Origin: Balneolia bacterium
Lineage (GTDB): Bacteria; Bacteroidota; Rhodothermia; Balneolales; Cyclonatronaceae
Assembly (NCBI GenBank): GCA_022565795.1
Contig: JAIUMA010000002.1
Location: 62,001 to 126,000 of the forward strand
DNA length: 64,000 bases
Reading direction: 5' to 3'
Both the position numbers and the translations under genes were made by a program. The notes beneath the pieces are model-generated. The model was not told where the DNA came from. It ran no database searches and saw only the letters and a program-made list of their open reading frames with translations. Below are positions 29,211-38,984 of this stretch, piece by piece. The stretch's first letter is position 1. The number at the start of each line of letters is the position of its first letter.

Positions 29211-30728
29211 ATGAAGCGAACCGCCACCAACAGCCGGCCTTTGAAGGCCTGGTTTCCCCTATTTTTAGTTTTCATTCTTGTGTACACCTCGGGTTGTATG
29301 ACCCTCGAGGAGAATCCCGTGAGCGGAAACCGCAGGGCATTTGCCTTCACCTGGCAGCAGGAGCTGCAGATTGGCGCAGAGGCTGATCAGGAAATTATCG
29401 CACAGTATGGTCTTTACGAAAATGAGGATCTTTCGAACTATATAACTGAGCTCTCAAAGATTGTACTTGAACAAAGCCATATGCGCCGCGAGGGAACTTC
29501 ACAGCAGTTTCGCGACGCCGAGTTCACTTTCCGGGTGATTAACAGTGATATTGTAAATGCGTTTGCACTGCCGGGCGGATATATCTATTTCAGCCGCGGT
29601 TTGCTTGCTCATATGAATAATGAGGCCCAGCTTGCTGTAGTAATCGGTCACGAGATTGGTCACGTTGCCGCCAGACACGCCTCACAGCGAATTCTGCAGC
29701 AGCAGGCTGGTCAGCTCATTCTTGTGGGCGGCGCCATTGCAGGACAAGAGCTCTTCGGAATGTCCGCAGAAAGCATCCTTAACATCGGAAGCATGACCGC
29801 TCAGCTGCTTTTCCTCAGCTACAGCCGTGATAATGAACGTGAGTCCGATCGCCTTGGCGTGGAATATTCTGCCATGGCCGGGTTTGATGCATCTGAGGGA
29901 GCGGCATTTTTCAGAACGCTGCAGCGTCTTTCGGCACGGGCAGGCGGAACGCTGCCAAACCACCTTTCCTCCCACCCCGATCCGGGCGATCGTGAGCAGA
30001 GCATGCTGCAGATGTCTCAGGAGTGGAGAGAGCGCGGCTTTGAGCAAACACGTAGAAACGAGCGCCAGTATATGGAAATGATTGACGGTATGGTGCTTGG
30101 GCAAAATCCGCGCGAAGGATTTGTTGAAAACAGTATGTTCTACCATCCGGAGCTTGAATTCCAGTATCCCGTTCCTTCAGGCTGGAACGTGCAGAATATG
30201 CCAAGCCAGGTAGCGATGTTCGACAGCCAGCAGCAGGGCATTTCAATTTTTACTTTTGCACAGGGCGCATCTTCTGCACGGCAGGCCGTGGAGCAGTTTA
30301 CGAATCAGGAAGGCATTACTGTTATTTCTGCGGGTAACGCTAACCTTAATAATAATCCCGGCTATCGGGCTATTGCCACGGCTACCAATCAGGATGGGAC
30401 CGAGCTGCGCTTTATGGTTCAGGGCGTAGAGTTTGGCGGTCAGTACTTCCGCTTCATCAACTACTCAACCAGCGCAAGCTATGAGCAGTACGAGAGCAAT
30501 TTCACCCAGATTGTGGAAGGTTTCCGCAGGCTCACCGATTCTTCAAAACTGAACGTTCAGCCTGTTCGCATACAGGTTGTAACTGCCGACAGAACGGGCT
30601 CATTCCAAAGTTTCCTTCCTTCAGAAATGCCAATGGGCATGGAGCCGGAAGAGATGGCCATTATCAATCAGCTCAACCTGAATGATACCGTAACACGCGG
30701 CCAAAGGTTGAAATTACCGGTTCAGTAG
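29211..30728 (+). CDS. M48-family metalloprotease lipoprotein with C-terminal LysM-like region
   Basis: A 505-residue envelope zinc protease. The signal peptide ends in the lipobox TSGC (Cys29). The HEXXH site is HEIGH (His147, Glu148, His151), with a third ligand Glu211 in ERESDRLG. A preceding NAFALPGGYIYFSRGLL segment is typical of M48B/C (BepA-like) proteases. The C-terminal ~200 residues are extra: a beta-rich region, then a final segment with IINQLNLNDTVTRGQRLKLP that resembles a LysM motif and may bind peptidoglycan. Family members degrade misfolded outer-membrane proteins. No TPR domain like that of BepA is visible. Confidence 0.92.
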   Translation: MKRTATNSRPLKAWFPLFLVFILVYTSGCMTLEENPVSGNRRAFAFTWQQELQIGAEADQEIIAQYGLYENEDLSNYITELSKIVLEQSHMRREGTSQQFRDAEFTFRVINSDIVNAFALPGGYIYFSRGLLAHMNNEAQLAVVIGHEIGHVAARHASQRILQQQAGQLILVGGAIAGQELFGMSAESILNIGSMTAQLLFLSYSRDNERESDRLGVEYSAMAGFDASEGAAFFRTLQRLSARAGGTLPNHLSSHPDPGDREQSMLQMSQEWRERGFEQTRRNERQYMEMIDGMVLGQNPREGFVENSMFYHPELEFQYPVPSGWNVQNMPSQVAMFDSQQQGISIFTFAQGASSARQAVEQFTNQEGITVISAGNANLNNNPGYRAIATATNQDGTELRFMVQGVEFGGQYFRFINYSTSASYEQYESNFTQIVEGFRRLTDSSKLNVQPVRIQVVTADRTGSFQSFLPSEMPMGMEPEEMAIINQLNLNDTVTRGQRLKLPVQ

Positions 30729-30748
30729 GTTGCTAAAAACATGCTAAA

Positions 30749-30792
30749 CAAAAAACGGCGCATCCCAAAAAGATGTGCCGTTTTTTGTTTTA
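30749..30792. terminator. Bidirectional terminator between the M48 gene and trmB
   Basis: A long stem AAAAAACGGCGCAT / ATGTGCCGTTTTTT (one G-U pair) with A-rich and T-rich flanks on both sides can stop transcription from either convergent gene. Confidence 0.85.
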
Positions 30793-30803
30793 TAAAGCCT
30801 CAG

Positions 30804-31484
30804 TCATTTAGCCAGCTTTTGACCTATACAGAATGAAACAAAGCGAATAGTTCTTCCGATTTCCAGGTGCTTTCGCTCATAGTAGGTTTTGATCTGAAGC
30901 AGCTCGGGGGTTTCTTCCAGCGCGTAGACATCGTCGATTCGGGAGCGCACTTCAAACTGATTCGTCTCAATGACCTGATTGGTGAATTCGTACAGCTCAG
31001 GCGAGTCGGTCTTCAGGTTTATGAAACCATCTTCCCGGAGCACTTCACGGTATTTATTGAGAAAGTCAGGATGCGTTAATCTACGGTTCCTTCTTCGGTT
31101 TTTAAGAAACGGATCCGGAAAGGTGATCCAGATTTCAGCAATTTCATCCTTGCCGAAAAACTGCGTGATGTGATCAATACGTCCGCGAATAAAACAGACG
31201 TTGCTGAGCCCCTGGTCTATCGCCTTCTGCGCACCAACCCACAGTCGCTCCCCCTTGATGTCTATCCCGATGAAATTTCGATCAGGGTAGCGGGCGGCAA
31301 GGGCGATGGCATAATCTCCTTTACCGCACGCCAATTCAAGGGTGATGGGGTTCGAATTACCAAAAACCTTCTCACTCCAACGGCCGGTTTGATCAGCCTC
31401 GGAGCCCGGCCGGAAGCCCGAAAAATCAATTACGTTATCAAACTCTGCTACTTCCCTGTAGCGCTTTAGCTTTTCTTTTCCCAT
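30804..31484 (-). CDS. trmB: tRNA (guanine-46-N7)-methyltransferase
   Basis: Methylates G46 in the variable loop of tRNAs using S-adenosylmethionine. 226 residues. The SAM-binding motif I is LELACGKGDYAIALAARYP, followed by FIGIDIKGERLW. The family signature is EIWITFPDPFLKNRRRNRRL, with the PDPxxKxRHxKRRL-like pattern, here slightly divergent. It follows pdxH by only 6 bp, so it is probably translated from the same mRNA. Confidence 0.95.
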   Translation of the reverse strand: MGKEKLKRYREVAEFDNVIDFSGFRPGSEADQTGRWSEKVFGNSNPITLELACGKGDYAIALAARYPDRNFIGIDIKGERLWVGAQKAIDQGLSNVCFIRGRIDHITQFFGKDEIAEIWITFPDPFLKNRRRNRRLTHPDFLNKYREVLREDGFINLKTDSPELYEFTNQVIETNQFEVRSRIDDVYALEETPELLQIKTYYERKHLEIGRTIRFVSFCIGQKLAK

Positions 31485-31490
31485 TCTCCC

Positions 31491-32135
31491 TTATGGTGAT
31501 AATCTTCGGATTGTCCACTGTTGGCCCTCAAGTTTGTACTCTATTCGATCGTGCAGGCGTCCCGGTCTTCCCTGCCAGAACTCAATCAGCTCCGGAATTA
31601 CCAAATAGCCTCCCCACGATTCGGGCCTTGGCACATCTTTGCCCTCATACTCTTTGAGCAGCTGCTCATAGGTTGTTTCAAGCTGCTGCCGGTCGCCAAC
31701 CACAGCGCTCTGATGCGATGCAAGCGCACCGATTCGGCTCTCAAACGGACGCGAGTTGAAATAGGCATCAGATTCAGAAGCCGGAAGCTTTTCAACGCGG
31801 CCATCAATGCGCACCTGTCGCTCAAGCTCCAGCCAGTTAAAGCACAAGGAAGCTTTGGGATTTTCGCCCAGCTCCTTCCCTTTGTTGCTGCCGTAGTTTG
31901 TGTAGAAGAGAAAACCGCGCTCGTCTACACCTTTCAAAAGAACCACGCGGGCTCTGGGCTGACCAGAACTACTCGCAGTTGCCAGCACCATCGCATTCGG
32001 CTCGGGGATTTCTGATTTCACCGCCTGTTCAAACCAGTATTTAAACTGCTGAACCGGGTTGGAGTCCACATCGGTACGGTCAAGCGTTTCAAGCGTGTAG
32101 TTCTTTCTGAGTCCTGCTATTTCTTTGGTTTGCAT
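31491..32135 (-). CDS. pdxH: Pyridoxine/pyridoxamine 5'-phosphate oxidase
   Basis: FMN-dependent oxidation of PNP or PMP to pyridoxal phosphate. 214 residues. The FMN- and substrate-binding stretches are ARVVLLKGVDERGFLFYTNY with SNKGKEL, QVRIDGRVEKLP, and the C-terminal EFWQGRPGRLHDRIEY with WTIRRLSP. Length and motif order match E. coli PdxH. It lies between an SDR gene (16 bp upstream) and trmB (6 bp downstream), all on the minus strand. Confidence 0.97.
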   Translation of the reverse strand: MQTKEIAGLRKNYTLETLDRTDVDSNPVQQFKYWFEQAVKSEIPEPNAMVLATASSSGQPRARVVLLKGVDERGFLFYTNYGSNKGKELGENPKASLCFNWLELERQVRIDGRVEKLPASESDAYFNSRPFESRIGALASHQSAVVGDRQQLETTYEQLLKEYEGKDVPRPESWGGYLVIPELIEFWQGRPGRLHDRIEYKLEGQQWTIRRLSP

Positions 32136-32151
32136 CTGCCGGAATTACGTT

Positions 32152-32880
32152 TTAAAAGTCGGATTGTCCCATCGGGTGCAATGAAACCTCGTCCATGAGC
32201 AGATAAGCCGGTCTGGTGAGCATATACCAAACTACATCGGCAACATGATCTGCATTCAGGCCATATGGCGGCGGCGTCTGACCTTTCGGGCTTCCGCCGA
32301 ACCACGTATCGATTACACCCGGGTTGAGCAGCATAACACGAATTCCATCCTCTTTCAGTTCCCGCGCCAGCGAATGCGACAGACCTGATGCAGCGTGTTT
32401 GGCCGAGCTGTAAGCGGCCATCTTTGCCAATGGCCGTCTGGCCAAATCAGATGCGACGGTAAGTATGCGGGCATCAGCAGACTGCTTCAGGTCGGGAAGC
32501 AGTACGTGAATCAGGCGCGCAACCGCTGTTACGTTTACCGCAAAGGTCTGCTCTATCTCATCGGCCGAAAGCTCGCCAAACGGCGTATAGGAGCCCGAAC
32601 CCGCATTATTGATAAGCACATCAACCGGGCCGTGCCCGGAGCGGAAATAGTCCAGCGCTTTTGCTACGGATTCGTTATCGGTTATATCTGCACCGTAAAC
32701 GCGACAGTCCGGACCAAGCGCTGCTTTCAGCTCTTCGAGTTCTACCAGATTACGTGCCATCAGAGATAGCTTTGCCCCTTCACGGCCAAGCCGCATGGCA
32801 ATGCTTCGCCCAAGCCCTCTCGATGCTCCGGTAATGAGAACGTGAGCTCCCCTGAGCGTACTTTCCTTTTCGGTTTCCAT
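32152..32880 (-). CDS. Short-chain dehydrogenase/reductase, classical type
   Basis: 242 residues with the full SDR motif set: the cofactor site TGASRGLGRSIAMRLG, NNAGSGSY (the NNAG motif), a catalytic Ser in LTVASDLARRP, YSSAKHA (Tyr and Lys, YxxxK) and LNPGVIDT. An Arg in the MARNLVELEE segment after the second strand suggests NADP preference. The substrate is unknown. It is probably the first gene of the SDR-pdxH-trmB unit, with a 123-bp gap upstream. Confidence 0.92.
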   Translation of the reverse strand: METEKESTLRGAHVLITGASRGLGRSIAMRLGREGAKLSLMARNLVELEELKAALGPDCRVYGADITDNESVAKALDYFRSGHGPVDVLINNAGSGSYTPFGELSADEIEQTFAVNVTAVARLIHVLLPDLKQSADARILTVASDLARRPLAKMAAYSSAKHAASGLSHSLARELKEDGIRVMLLNPGVIDTWFGGSPKGQTPPPYGLNADHVADVVWYMLTRPAYLLMDEVSLHPMGQSDF

Positions 32881-33003
32881 AGCTATTTTTGCTTCCTGAA
32901 TTTGATTATGCTGTGTCGACTACACCCTGCATATACAACAAAAGCAGAAACCGCTGCCGGAAACTGCTTCTGTTTGTAATTGAAAATTTAAAATACGAAT
33001 CTG

Positions 33004-33867
33004 TCAGCTGTATTCCTTGGGATTTACCACGTAACACGCACAATCTACCGTGCGCACAACCGATGCAGCCGTACTGCCGAGCATCAGATTGTTGAGGTTG
33101 CTCTGCCCCAGAGTTGACATAAACAGCATGCTGTAGTTACGGGTTAGCGTGAGATTCGTGATGGCCTCACTGGCCGAAACGCTGGTGATGAGCGCCTCCG
33201 CTTTCACGCGATACTCGAGTCCTTTGAAAAATCTCTTTTTCAAAATCTCCAGTTCTTTCTCTGCCTTTTCTACATTTTTATTATTGTTTCCGACCGTAAA
33301 CGGACCAACCTGTACAAAATAGACCAGATTGACTTCCATATTTGCACGCTCCATGAAATACCTTAGATCCATAAAGACCTGAGTGGAATTATCTGAAAAA
33401 TCCGTCAAAACAAGCACCTTTTCCAGTGGTTTGATAGAGGACTTTTCGGTAACAACCAGCACCGGACGCGGACAAACTGAAAGCACTTTTTTAACCACCG
33501 AGCTGTGCATGATGCGATCAAGTCCCGAGCGTGCATTTGTGCCCATAATCACCAGGTCGAAGTCTTTTGCTGTTTCAATAATTCCGTTAGCTGGTCTGTG
33601 GCTCATCACGATGGGCTCATCCAAATGCTCTTCGTCCAGGTAGCGTAGCGCAACTGTCCGAAGCTTGTTGTGGATTTTCTCAGCGATTTCAGGCTTCATT
33701 TCTGCCAAAGGCTCTTCAAGAAGCGCTGCTACTTCCCTGTTGTCCTGATATACATACAGCGGACTCACTCTGCCGCCAAACTGAGACACATAATCTGCCG
33801 CCGTTTTATAAACCAGATTTCCCGCGTCTGTGAAGTCTGTTGGTGCAAGAATTCGGAACTCATTCAT
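33004..33867 (-). CDS. Tandem-domain universal stress protein
   Basis: 287 residues made of two UspA folds. The second half keeps the ATP-binding pattern G-9x-G-S/T (GQSNLNNLMLGST). The first half has GTNARSGLDRIMHSSV, in which the key glycines are replaced, so only the second domain is likely to bind nucleotide. A strong Shine-Dalgarno (GGGAGG, about 8 nt before the ATG) precedes it. The other UspA gene lies 37 bp upstream on the same strand. Role in stress survival is inferred from the family. Confidence 0.92.
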   Translation of the reverse strand: MNEFRILAPTDFTDAGNLVYKTAADYVSQFGGRVSPLYVYQDNREVAALLEEPLAEMKPEIAEKIHNKLRTVALRYLDEEHLDEPIVMSHRPANGIIETAKDFDLVIMGTNARSGLDRIMHSSVVKKVLSVCPRPVLVVTEKSSIKPLEKVLVLTDFSDNSTQVFMDLRYFMERANMEVNLVYFVQVGPFTVGNNNKNVEKAEKELEILKKRFFKGLEYRVKAEALITSVSASEAITNLTLTRNYSMLFMSTLGQSNLNNLMLGSTAASVVRTVDCACYVVNPKEYS

Positions 33868-33904
33868 AATAGTTACCTCCCGTTAAAAGTGTAGGATGAT
33901 ACGC

Positions 33905-34762
33905 TCAGGGGCGGACAGTAAGCACAGGTACCTGAGCTACCTGTATGATATGGGCCGTAGTGCTTCCCATTAGCACAGAGTCGAGGCCGGTTTTTCCTGC
34001 CGTTGAAATAATGACGAGGTCGTAATCTCCCTCCTCAATATACTTGCTTAAACCACGGTGCACGCTCAATGCTGAAAGAACGACAACGGGGTTCACGCGG
34101 TCTTTATACTCGCTGAAATGCTCTTTGGTAAACTCAATCAGCTTTTCCTCTGCTTCACGCTCCATATGCTTCCGGTCTGACCACTTGCCGGCATATTCCA
34201 GACTCACAATATGGACGAGATCGAAAGTTGTGTCCGTATTATCGAGCAGAAAGCGGGCCTGTTCAAAAGCTTTCACAGACTCATCCGAAAAATCCGTAGA
34301 GAGCAATACTTTGTTGAAGCTCTCGATTTTGTCGTTGGGGCTGGTTACCATCACCGGAGTTTTACTGCGCTGGCAGACCTTATTGGCTACGGAACCCATC
34401 ATAAACTTTTTAAACCCGGTCCTGCCGTGTGTTGATAGCACCACCAGGTCGTATCCTGCAGCTTTCTCAACAATTACGCGGGCCGGGTCACCGTAGGTAA
34501 TGAACGGAGAGTCAATAAACTCCGCAGCTGTGTACTGAGACGCGGCATCCTCACATTTACGCGTAGTGATTCTGACCAATTCGCCGCTCATTTTGTCATC
34601 GACCGACGGGAGTCGTATTCCCTCGGGCCAAACCGGCTCGGTGAGCGCATGCACCGGCTTAATTATCCCGCCGCTTATTTTTCTGTACTGCTCGGCTGCT
34701 GCAAACGCGCGGTTACCCAACTCTGATAAATCTGTTGCTACAAGTATTTTCAGGCTTTCCAT
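33905..34762 (-). CDS. Tandem-domain universal stress protein
   Basis: 285 residues, two UspA folds. Both halves keep the ATP-binding signature: STHGRTGFKKFMMGSVANKV in the first and STAGKTGLDSVLMGSTTAHI in the second. It resembles its downstream neighbour in layout, and the pair probably arose by gene duplication. The class III aminotransferase gene ends 54 bp upstream on the same strand. Confidence 0.93.
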   Translation of the reverse strand: MESLKILVATDLSELGNRAFAAAEQYRKISGGIIKPVHALTEPVWPEGIRLPSVDDKMSGELVRITTRKCEDAASQYTAAEFIDSPFITYGDPARVIVEKAAGYDLVVLSTHGRTGFKKFMMGSVANKVCQRSKTPVMVTSPNDKIESFNKVLLSTDFSDESVKAFEQARFLLDNTDTTFDLVHIVSLEYAGKWSDRKHMEREAEEKLIEFTKEHFSEYKDRVNPVVVLSALSVHRGLSKYIEEGDYDLVIISTAGKTGLDSVLMGSTTAHIIQVAQVPVLTVRP

Positions 34763-34816
34763 AATCCGGCAGTTAGGTGTATATGATGGCTTAACCTAAT
34801 ATACAAGTTATTTATG

Positions 34817-36007
34817 TTATTTATGGTACGCTCTCACGGCCCTCGCAATGATTTCAATAGCTTCGTCGAGCACATCGTCGTCAATAATTAGCGGCGGAGC
34901 GAGCCTCACCAGCGTGTTCGAATGAAGCGTCCAGCCGAGCAGCAGGCCGTTTTCGAGACAGTTTCCGACTACGTCTTTGGTCATATCAAAACTTTCCAGC
35001 ACCATGCCGAGCATTGCCCCCTTACCACGGATTTCGCTAACCCCTTCAATCGAAAGTCCCGCCCGAATTTTTTTCTCGATATAATGCGCTCGTTCCGGCA
35101 GGTTGTGCTCAAGCGTGTACTTTAGCGCTGCATAACCGGAGGCGCAGCTCATCGGGTGGCCGCCAAACGTGGTTACGTGATTCAGCGGCGGATTGTACAT
35201 AAACGACTCAAAAATCTGGCTTGACGACACGATTCCCCCGATCGGCATTCCACCGCCCATCGCCTTGGCAATGGTAAGGATATCCGGTGTTACGCCGTAG
35301 CCCATAAACGCGAACAAATCTCCCGTTCGCCCAAATCCGCTCTGGATTTCATCAAAAATGAGGCAGGCACCGGCTTTTGTGCAGGCTTCCCTTACGCTCT
35401 TAAGCCACTCCGGATCAGACGGGATGATGCCGCCCTCGCCCTGAATAGGCTCCATAATAACAGCCGCCGTTTTGTTATCAATTGCGCTGAGCACAGCATC
35501 ATCATTGAAATCAAAAAAGGAAACATCAGGCAGCAGCGGCAGGTAGGGATCGCGGTAGACGTCACGGCCGGTTACGCTCAGCGAGCCGTGCGTATCACCG
35601 TGGTAGCTGTCGCGAAACGCAATGAGTTTCGTGCGCCCGGTGTGCTTCTTAGCCAGCTTAAGCGCTCCTTCATTAGCTTCGGTCCCGCTGTTCACAAAAT
35701 AGACGCGGTCGAGCGAATCAGGCATGACCGATGCAATAAGCCCGGCAAACTCCGCCTGAGGTTTCTGGATGAACTCACCATAAACCATCACATGAAGATG
35801 CTTGTCGAGCTGTTCCCGCAACGCTTCAACCACGGCCGGGTGACGATGACCAAGCGTGCTCACGGCAATTCCCGAAATGAAATCCGTGTACCGCTTATTT
35901 TCCGTACTGTAGAAAAAGGGCCCTTCAGCGTGGCTGATCGAAATTCCCATCGGAGCATCACTGGTGAGGGCTAGATGCCGGTAAAAAGCTTTTTCTGATG
36001 TGTTCAT
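34817..36007 (-). CDS. Class III PLP-dependent aminotransferase (acetylornithine/ornithine-type)
   Basis: 396 residues from the ATG at 36007; a TTG five codons upstream is less likely. Motifs: SGIAVSTLGHRHPAVV, VNSGTEANEGALKLAKKHTG (PLP phosphate region), YHGDTHGSLSVTG, LIFDEIQSGFGRTG (Asp for the pyridine N), and Lys248 in ILTIAKAMGGG for the Schiff base. The pattern fits the acetylornithine/4-aminobutyrate branch, but the donor cannot be read from sequence and no arg or gab genes are adjacent. It may serve arginine, lysine or polyamine metabolism. Confidence 0.9.
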   Translation of the reverse strand: MNTSEKAFYRHLALTSDAPMGISISHAEGPFFYSTENKRYTDFISGIAVSTLGHRHPAVVEALREQLDKHLHVMVYGEFIQKPQAEFAGLIASVMPDSLDRVYFVNSGTEANEGALKLAKKHTGRTKLIAFRDSYHGDTHGSLSVTGRDVYRDPYLPLLPDVSFFDFNDDAVLSAIDNKTAAVIMEPIQGEGGIIPSDPEWLKSVREACTKAGACLIFDEIQSGFGRTGDLFAFMGYGVTPDILTIAKAMGGGMPIGGIVSSSQIFESFMYNPPLNHVTTFGGHPMSCASGYAALKYTLEHNLPERAHYIEKKIRAGLSIEGVSEIRGKGAMLGMVLESFDMTKDVVGNCLENGLLLGWTLHSNTLVRLAPPLIIDDDVLDEAIEIIARAVRAYHK

Positions 36008-36282
36008 GCTGATTTCAGTCAATTTTTTTGTAATAAAATAGCTGGTTGTTAATTCTGAGCCGGGGCCTTCACTATGGTGTTTGAATTCATATATTAAGAA
36101 GATGTGGCAACGTACTCAGAACGCAGCAGATAGCGCTGCAGTTTAGTTAAATTCAATAACTGTTCGATTGAAAAAACGCATTTGAAACAGCATTGATTCA
36201 CAGCCTGAAGATAAGGGAACAATCCCCAATCTGCGAGGTTCATCATACATTAGATAACGATTTCAATCATTTCATCGATTTT

Positions 36283-38946
36283 ATGTTCAATCCGTTACGC
36301 CTGTTACTCAGCCTTCTTCTTACCGCAGGATTCCTGACCGCAACTTCGGTTCCGGCTCTTTCTCAATATGTTGAGGATCAGATTTCGTTTTCCGGTCAGC
36401 AGCAGCACATCAACCATATACACACGTTTTCTGATCCTGCAAAAGGCAGCAGATTCATGTGTTCGGTCGATCATATTCTGCAGGACCCGGTTTCCATTCA
36501 GGCGCTTGAGAATTATCGTGAGCTAAGACGTGCACAGCCGGAAGGTGCTCTTGTGATGTCGCTGATGGAGCAGTATGAAGTCGGTGATACCCGTAATTTC
36601 AACGTACGGAATCTGGTGAGCAACTCCTGGAGGCCGGTTAGCTTCACGCTTAAGGCCATGAGCAATCAGGTTCGTATCTGGGTTGAGGACGGCGAGTTCG
36701 CACCCGACCAGGTTAATGATGACGTAATCGACGGCCTTTTGACGGCGCTTGAGTTTCAAACTCCATCCCTTTCCATCAACTCCGGCCTCGGTATCATAGA
36801 TATTCACTCCGGCATATTCGGGGATGCGCCAAATATCGACGGCTCAGGAGTACTGAACGTACTTATTACAGATATTATCGACGGATGGGAACCTGACAGC
36901 GACTCAGGAACCGTAGCCGGCTTCTTCGACCCGGTTGATCTCGACCCAAGCAACAGCAACAGCAACGCGGCCGACATCATCTACCTGAACTCCACACCTC
37001 TCATCTATTTTGACGGAAGCGTGAACCTCACGAGGGTAAGAAGCGTAGCGTCGCATGAGTATCAGCACTTGATTCATGCTAACTACGGTAACCTTCACAT
37101 TTTTCAGAATGAAGGTCAGTCGGAATGGGCTGAGCTTCTCACAGGCTACTCCGGAAGGGTTCCTAACTACTTCAACAACCCGAATGAGATCAATACGGAG
37201 CTTTATACCTTCCGCAGAAATGAGAGCAGCGTATTGTTCGACTATCAGCGGGCCTCGATGCTGCATTCCTACATTAGCCAACGGATCGGACCTGAGGCGG
37301 CCGGTTCCATAACCCGGGCAAGCGGCGGACGTAATCAGGCGTATGAAATGGTTTTCCAGCAGAACGGGCTCCTTTTTGACGAGCTGCTTATGGATTTTCA
37401 TATAGCCAACTTTGTAAATGACCGCAATGTGCACGACGGTCGCTTTGGATATGAAGATGTACGCAGAAGAGCCTATGGCGTTGCCTTCCCGACATTCCAG
37501 TACTTCACCGGACAGACCGAAGGCAGCGGCAGCCGCTCGCTTAATTACGGAGCCGCCGAATATATCGAATGGATTGGCGCCCGGGACCTTGAGGTTACCC
37601 TCAGCGGACAGGAGGAAATCAGTTTTGCTTTCATAACCTACCCGCTTGACATTCAGAATGATGTGGAAGTACTATTTGCCGGCAACGGAACACATACCCT
37701 TACCGGAGAATATGAGCGCGTTGTTCTTGTTGCAGCAGGGGTATTGCCGGTAATTACAACAGCACCGGGTTCCACCCCTCTTCAAAATATAGGTAACCTT
37801 CTTCAGTATTCGTATGAATCAACCTGGCAGACCCTGCCTGTTATTGCGCAGACCTTATCACACTTCGGGCAGGCCTCAGCGTTCGCCGAACTTCCGGGAA
37901 CACCAGGACGTCCAAACCGTGAGGGAATCAAAAGACTTGGCAAACGATTTTCTCCGGAGTTTGACAGCCGTATTTCGGACGTCAGCTTTGTCGTTAACGG
38001 TCGCGATTCCAGCCTGATCGGGAGCGACGATTTGAGAATCAGTTTCCATCAAGCAGCGGGGACGGCTACCAATCTCAGACCGGGTACCGAGCTTGGGTTC
38101 ATTAATATTCCGGTGAATCAGGTCAGTCGCGGACAAAACAGGATAAATGTTGCCAACCAGGGCTGGCAAATGAACGGCGGCAGCGAATACTTCATCGTAT
38201 TTGAGGTTATGAGCCCGAGCTCCAGAATAGAATTCCTGCTCGATGCCGGAAGTGATAACCAGTCGGACCCGAACTATTTTCCCGTTCGAACCCGGCTTTT
38301 TGTAGAGCCGCCCTCATCCAGTTCCCCGGGCTGGTTTAACTATTCCAACAACAACAATTTGCTGGCTTCTATCCGGATTAACGGTCAGTATTCCGGCCCC
38401 CTCGCAGCGCCGGTCATAACATCACAGCCGCAGAGTGTAGTTGCCCAGGGCGGACAGGACATCACTCTCAGCGTTGGTGCTGAGGCGACGCCCGAACCCG
38501 TTTACCAGTGGTTTAAAGACGGCGAACCGCTCTACGGTGAGAATGCACCAACGCTCACAATAGAATCACTGCAGCTATCCGATGAAGGCGAGTACACGGT
38601 TCGTCTATCAAACCCGGCCGGTTCAGTCCTAAGCGACGGCGCTCAGGTGCTCGTTTCATTCGATGATTTTGAGCTTGCCCAGAATTTCCCGAATCCGGTA
38701 AGGAATCAAACGACCTTCCGGTTTATCCTGCCGGTTGAGTCAACGGTTGATCTCGATCTGTTCGACGTTCGCGGCCGCAGAGTGGCAACAGTAGTACGAT
38801 CCACAACCTACCAGCCCGGACAGCACGACGTTGCTTTTCAGCCGGAAATGCTGGCCTCCGGCGTTTATTTCTACCAGATTAGAGCAAGAGCGACTTCATC
38901 AGACGACTCCTTCACCAAGTCCCTCAAAATGATTAGATTGCGTTAA
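36283..38946 (+). CDS. Secreted zinc-metalloprotease-like protein with Ig-like domain and T9SS sorting domain
   Basis: 887 residues from the ATG at 36283, which begins the signal peptide (MFNPLRLLLSLLLTAGFLTA); an earlier in-frame start at 36193 gives 30 unlikely residues. HEYQH (His258, Glu259, His262) with Glu277 in NEGQSEWAE fits a zincin active site of the M6/M30-like kind. An Ig-like domain lies at about 709-792 (EPVYQWFKDGEPLY, then DEGEYTVRLSNPAG). The last ~90 residues are a type A T9SS domain: AQNFPNPVRNQTTFRF, LFDVRGRRVATV and ASGVYFYQIRA. The protein is therefore exported and probably surface-anchored or released. It is followed after 38 bp by another T9SS cargo gene. Confidence 0.88.
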   Translation: MFNPLRLLLSLLLTAGFLTATSVPALSQYVEDQISFSGQQQHINHIHTFSDPAKGSRFMCSVDHILQDPVSIQALENYRELRRAQPEGALVMSLMEQYEVGDTRNFNVRNLVSNSWRPVSFTLKAMSNQVRIWVEDGEFAPDQVNDDVIDGLLTALEFQTPSLSINSGLGIIDIHSGIFGDAPNIDGSGVLNVLITDIIDGWEPDSDSGTVAGFFDPVDLDPSNSNSNAADIIYLNSTPLIYFDGSVNLTRVRSVASHEYQHLIHANYGNLHIFQNEGQSEWAELLTGYSGRVPNYFNNPNEINTELYTFRRNESSVLFDYQRASMLHSYISQRIGPEAAGSITRASGGRNQAYEMVFQQNGLLFDELLMDFHIANFVNDRNVHDGRFGYEDVRRRAYGVAFPTFQYFTGQTEGSGSRSLNYGAAEYIEWIGARDLEVTLSGQEEISFAFITYPLDIQNDVEVLFAGNGTHTLTGEYERVVLVAAGVLPVITTAPGSTPLQNIGNLLQYSYESTWQTLPVIAQTLSHFGQASAFAELPGTPGRPNREGIKRLGKRFSPEFDSRISDVSFVVNGRDSSLIGSDDLRISFHQAAGTATNLRPGTELGFINIPVNQVSRGQNRINVANQGWQMNGGSEYFIVFEVMSPSSRIEFLLDAGSDNQSDPNYFPVRTRLFVEPPSSSSPGWFNYSNNNNLLASIRINGQYSGPLAAPVITSQPQSVVAQGGQDITLSVGAEATPEPVYQWFKDGEPLYGENAPTLTIESLQLSDEGEYTVRLSNPAGSVLSDGAQVLVSFDDFELAQNFPNPVRNQTTFRFILPVESTVDLDLFDVRGRRVATVVRSTTYQPGQHDVAFQPEMLASGVYFYQIRARATSSDDSFTKSLKMIRLR

Positions 38947-38984
38947 GCAAATCAAGCTTTACCTTCTAATTCAACTCAACGTCT

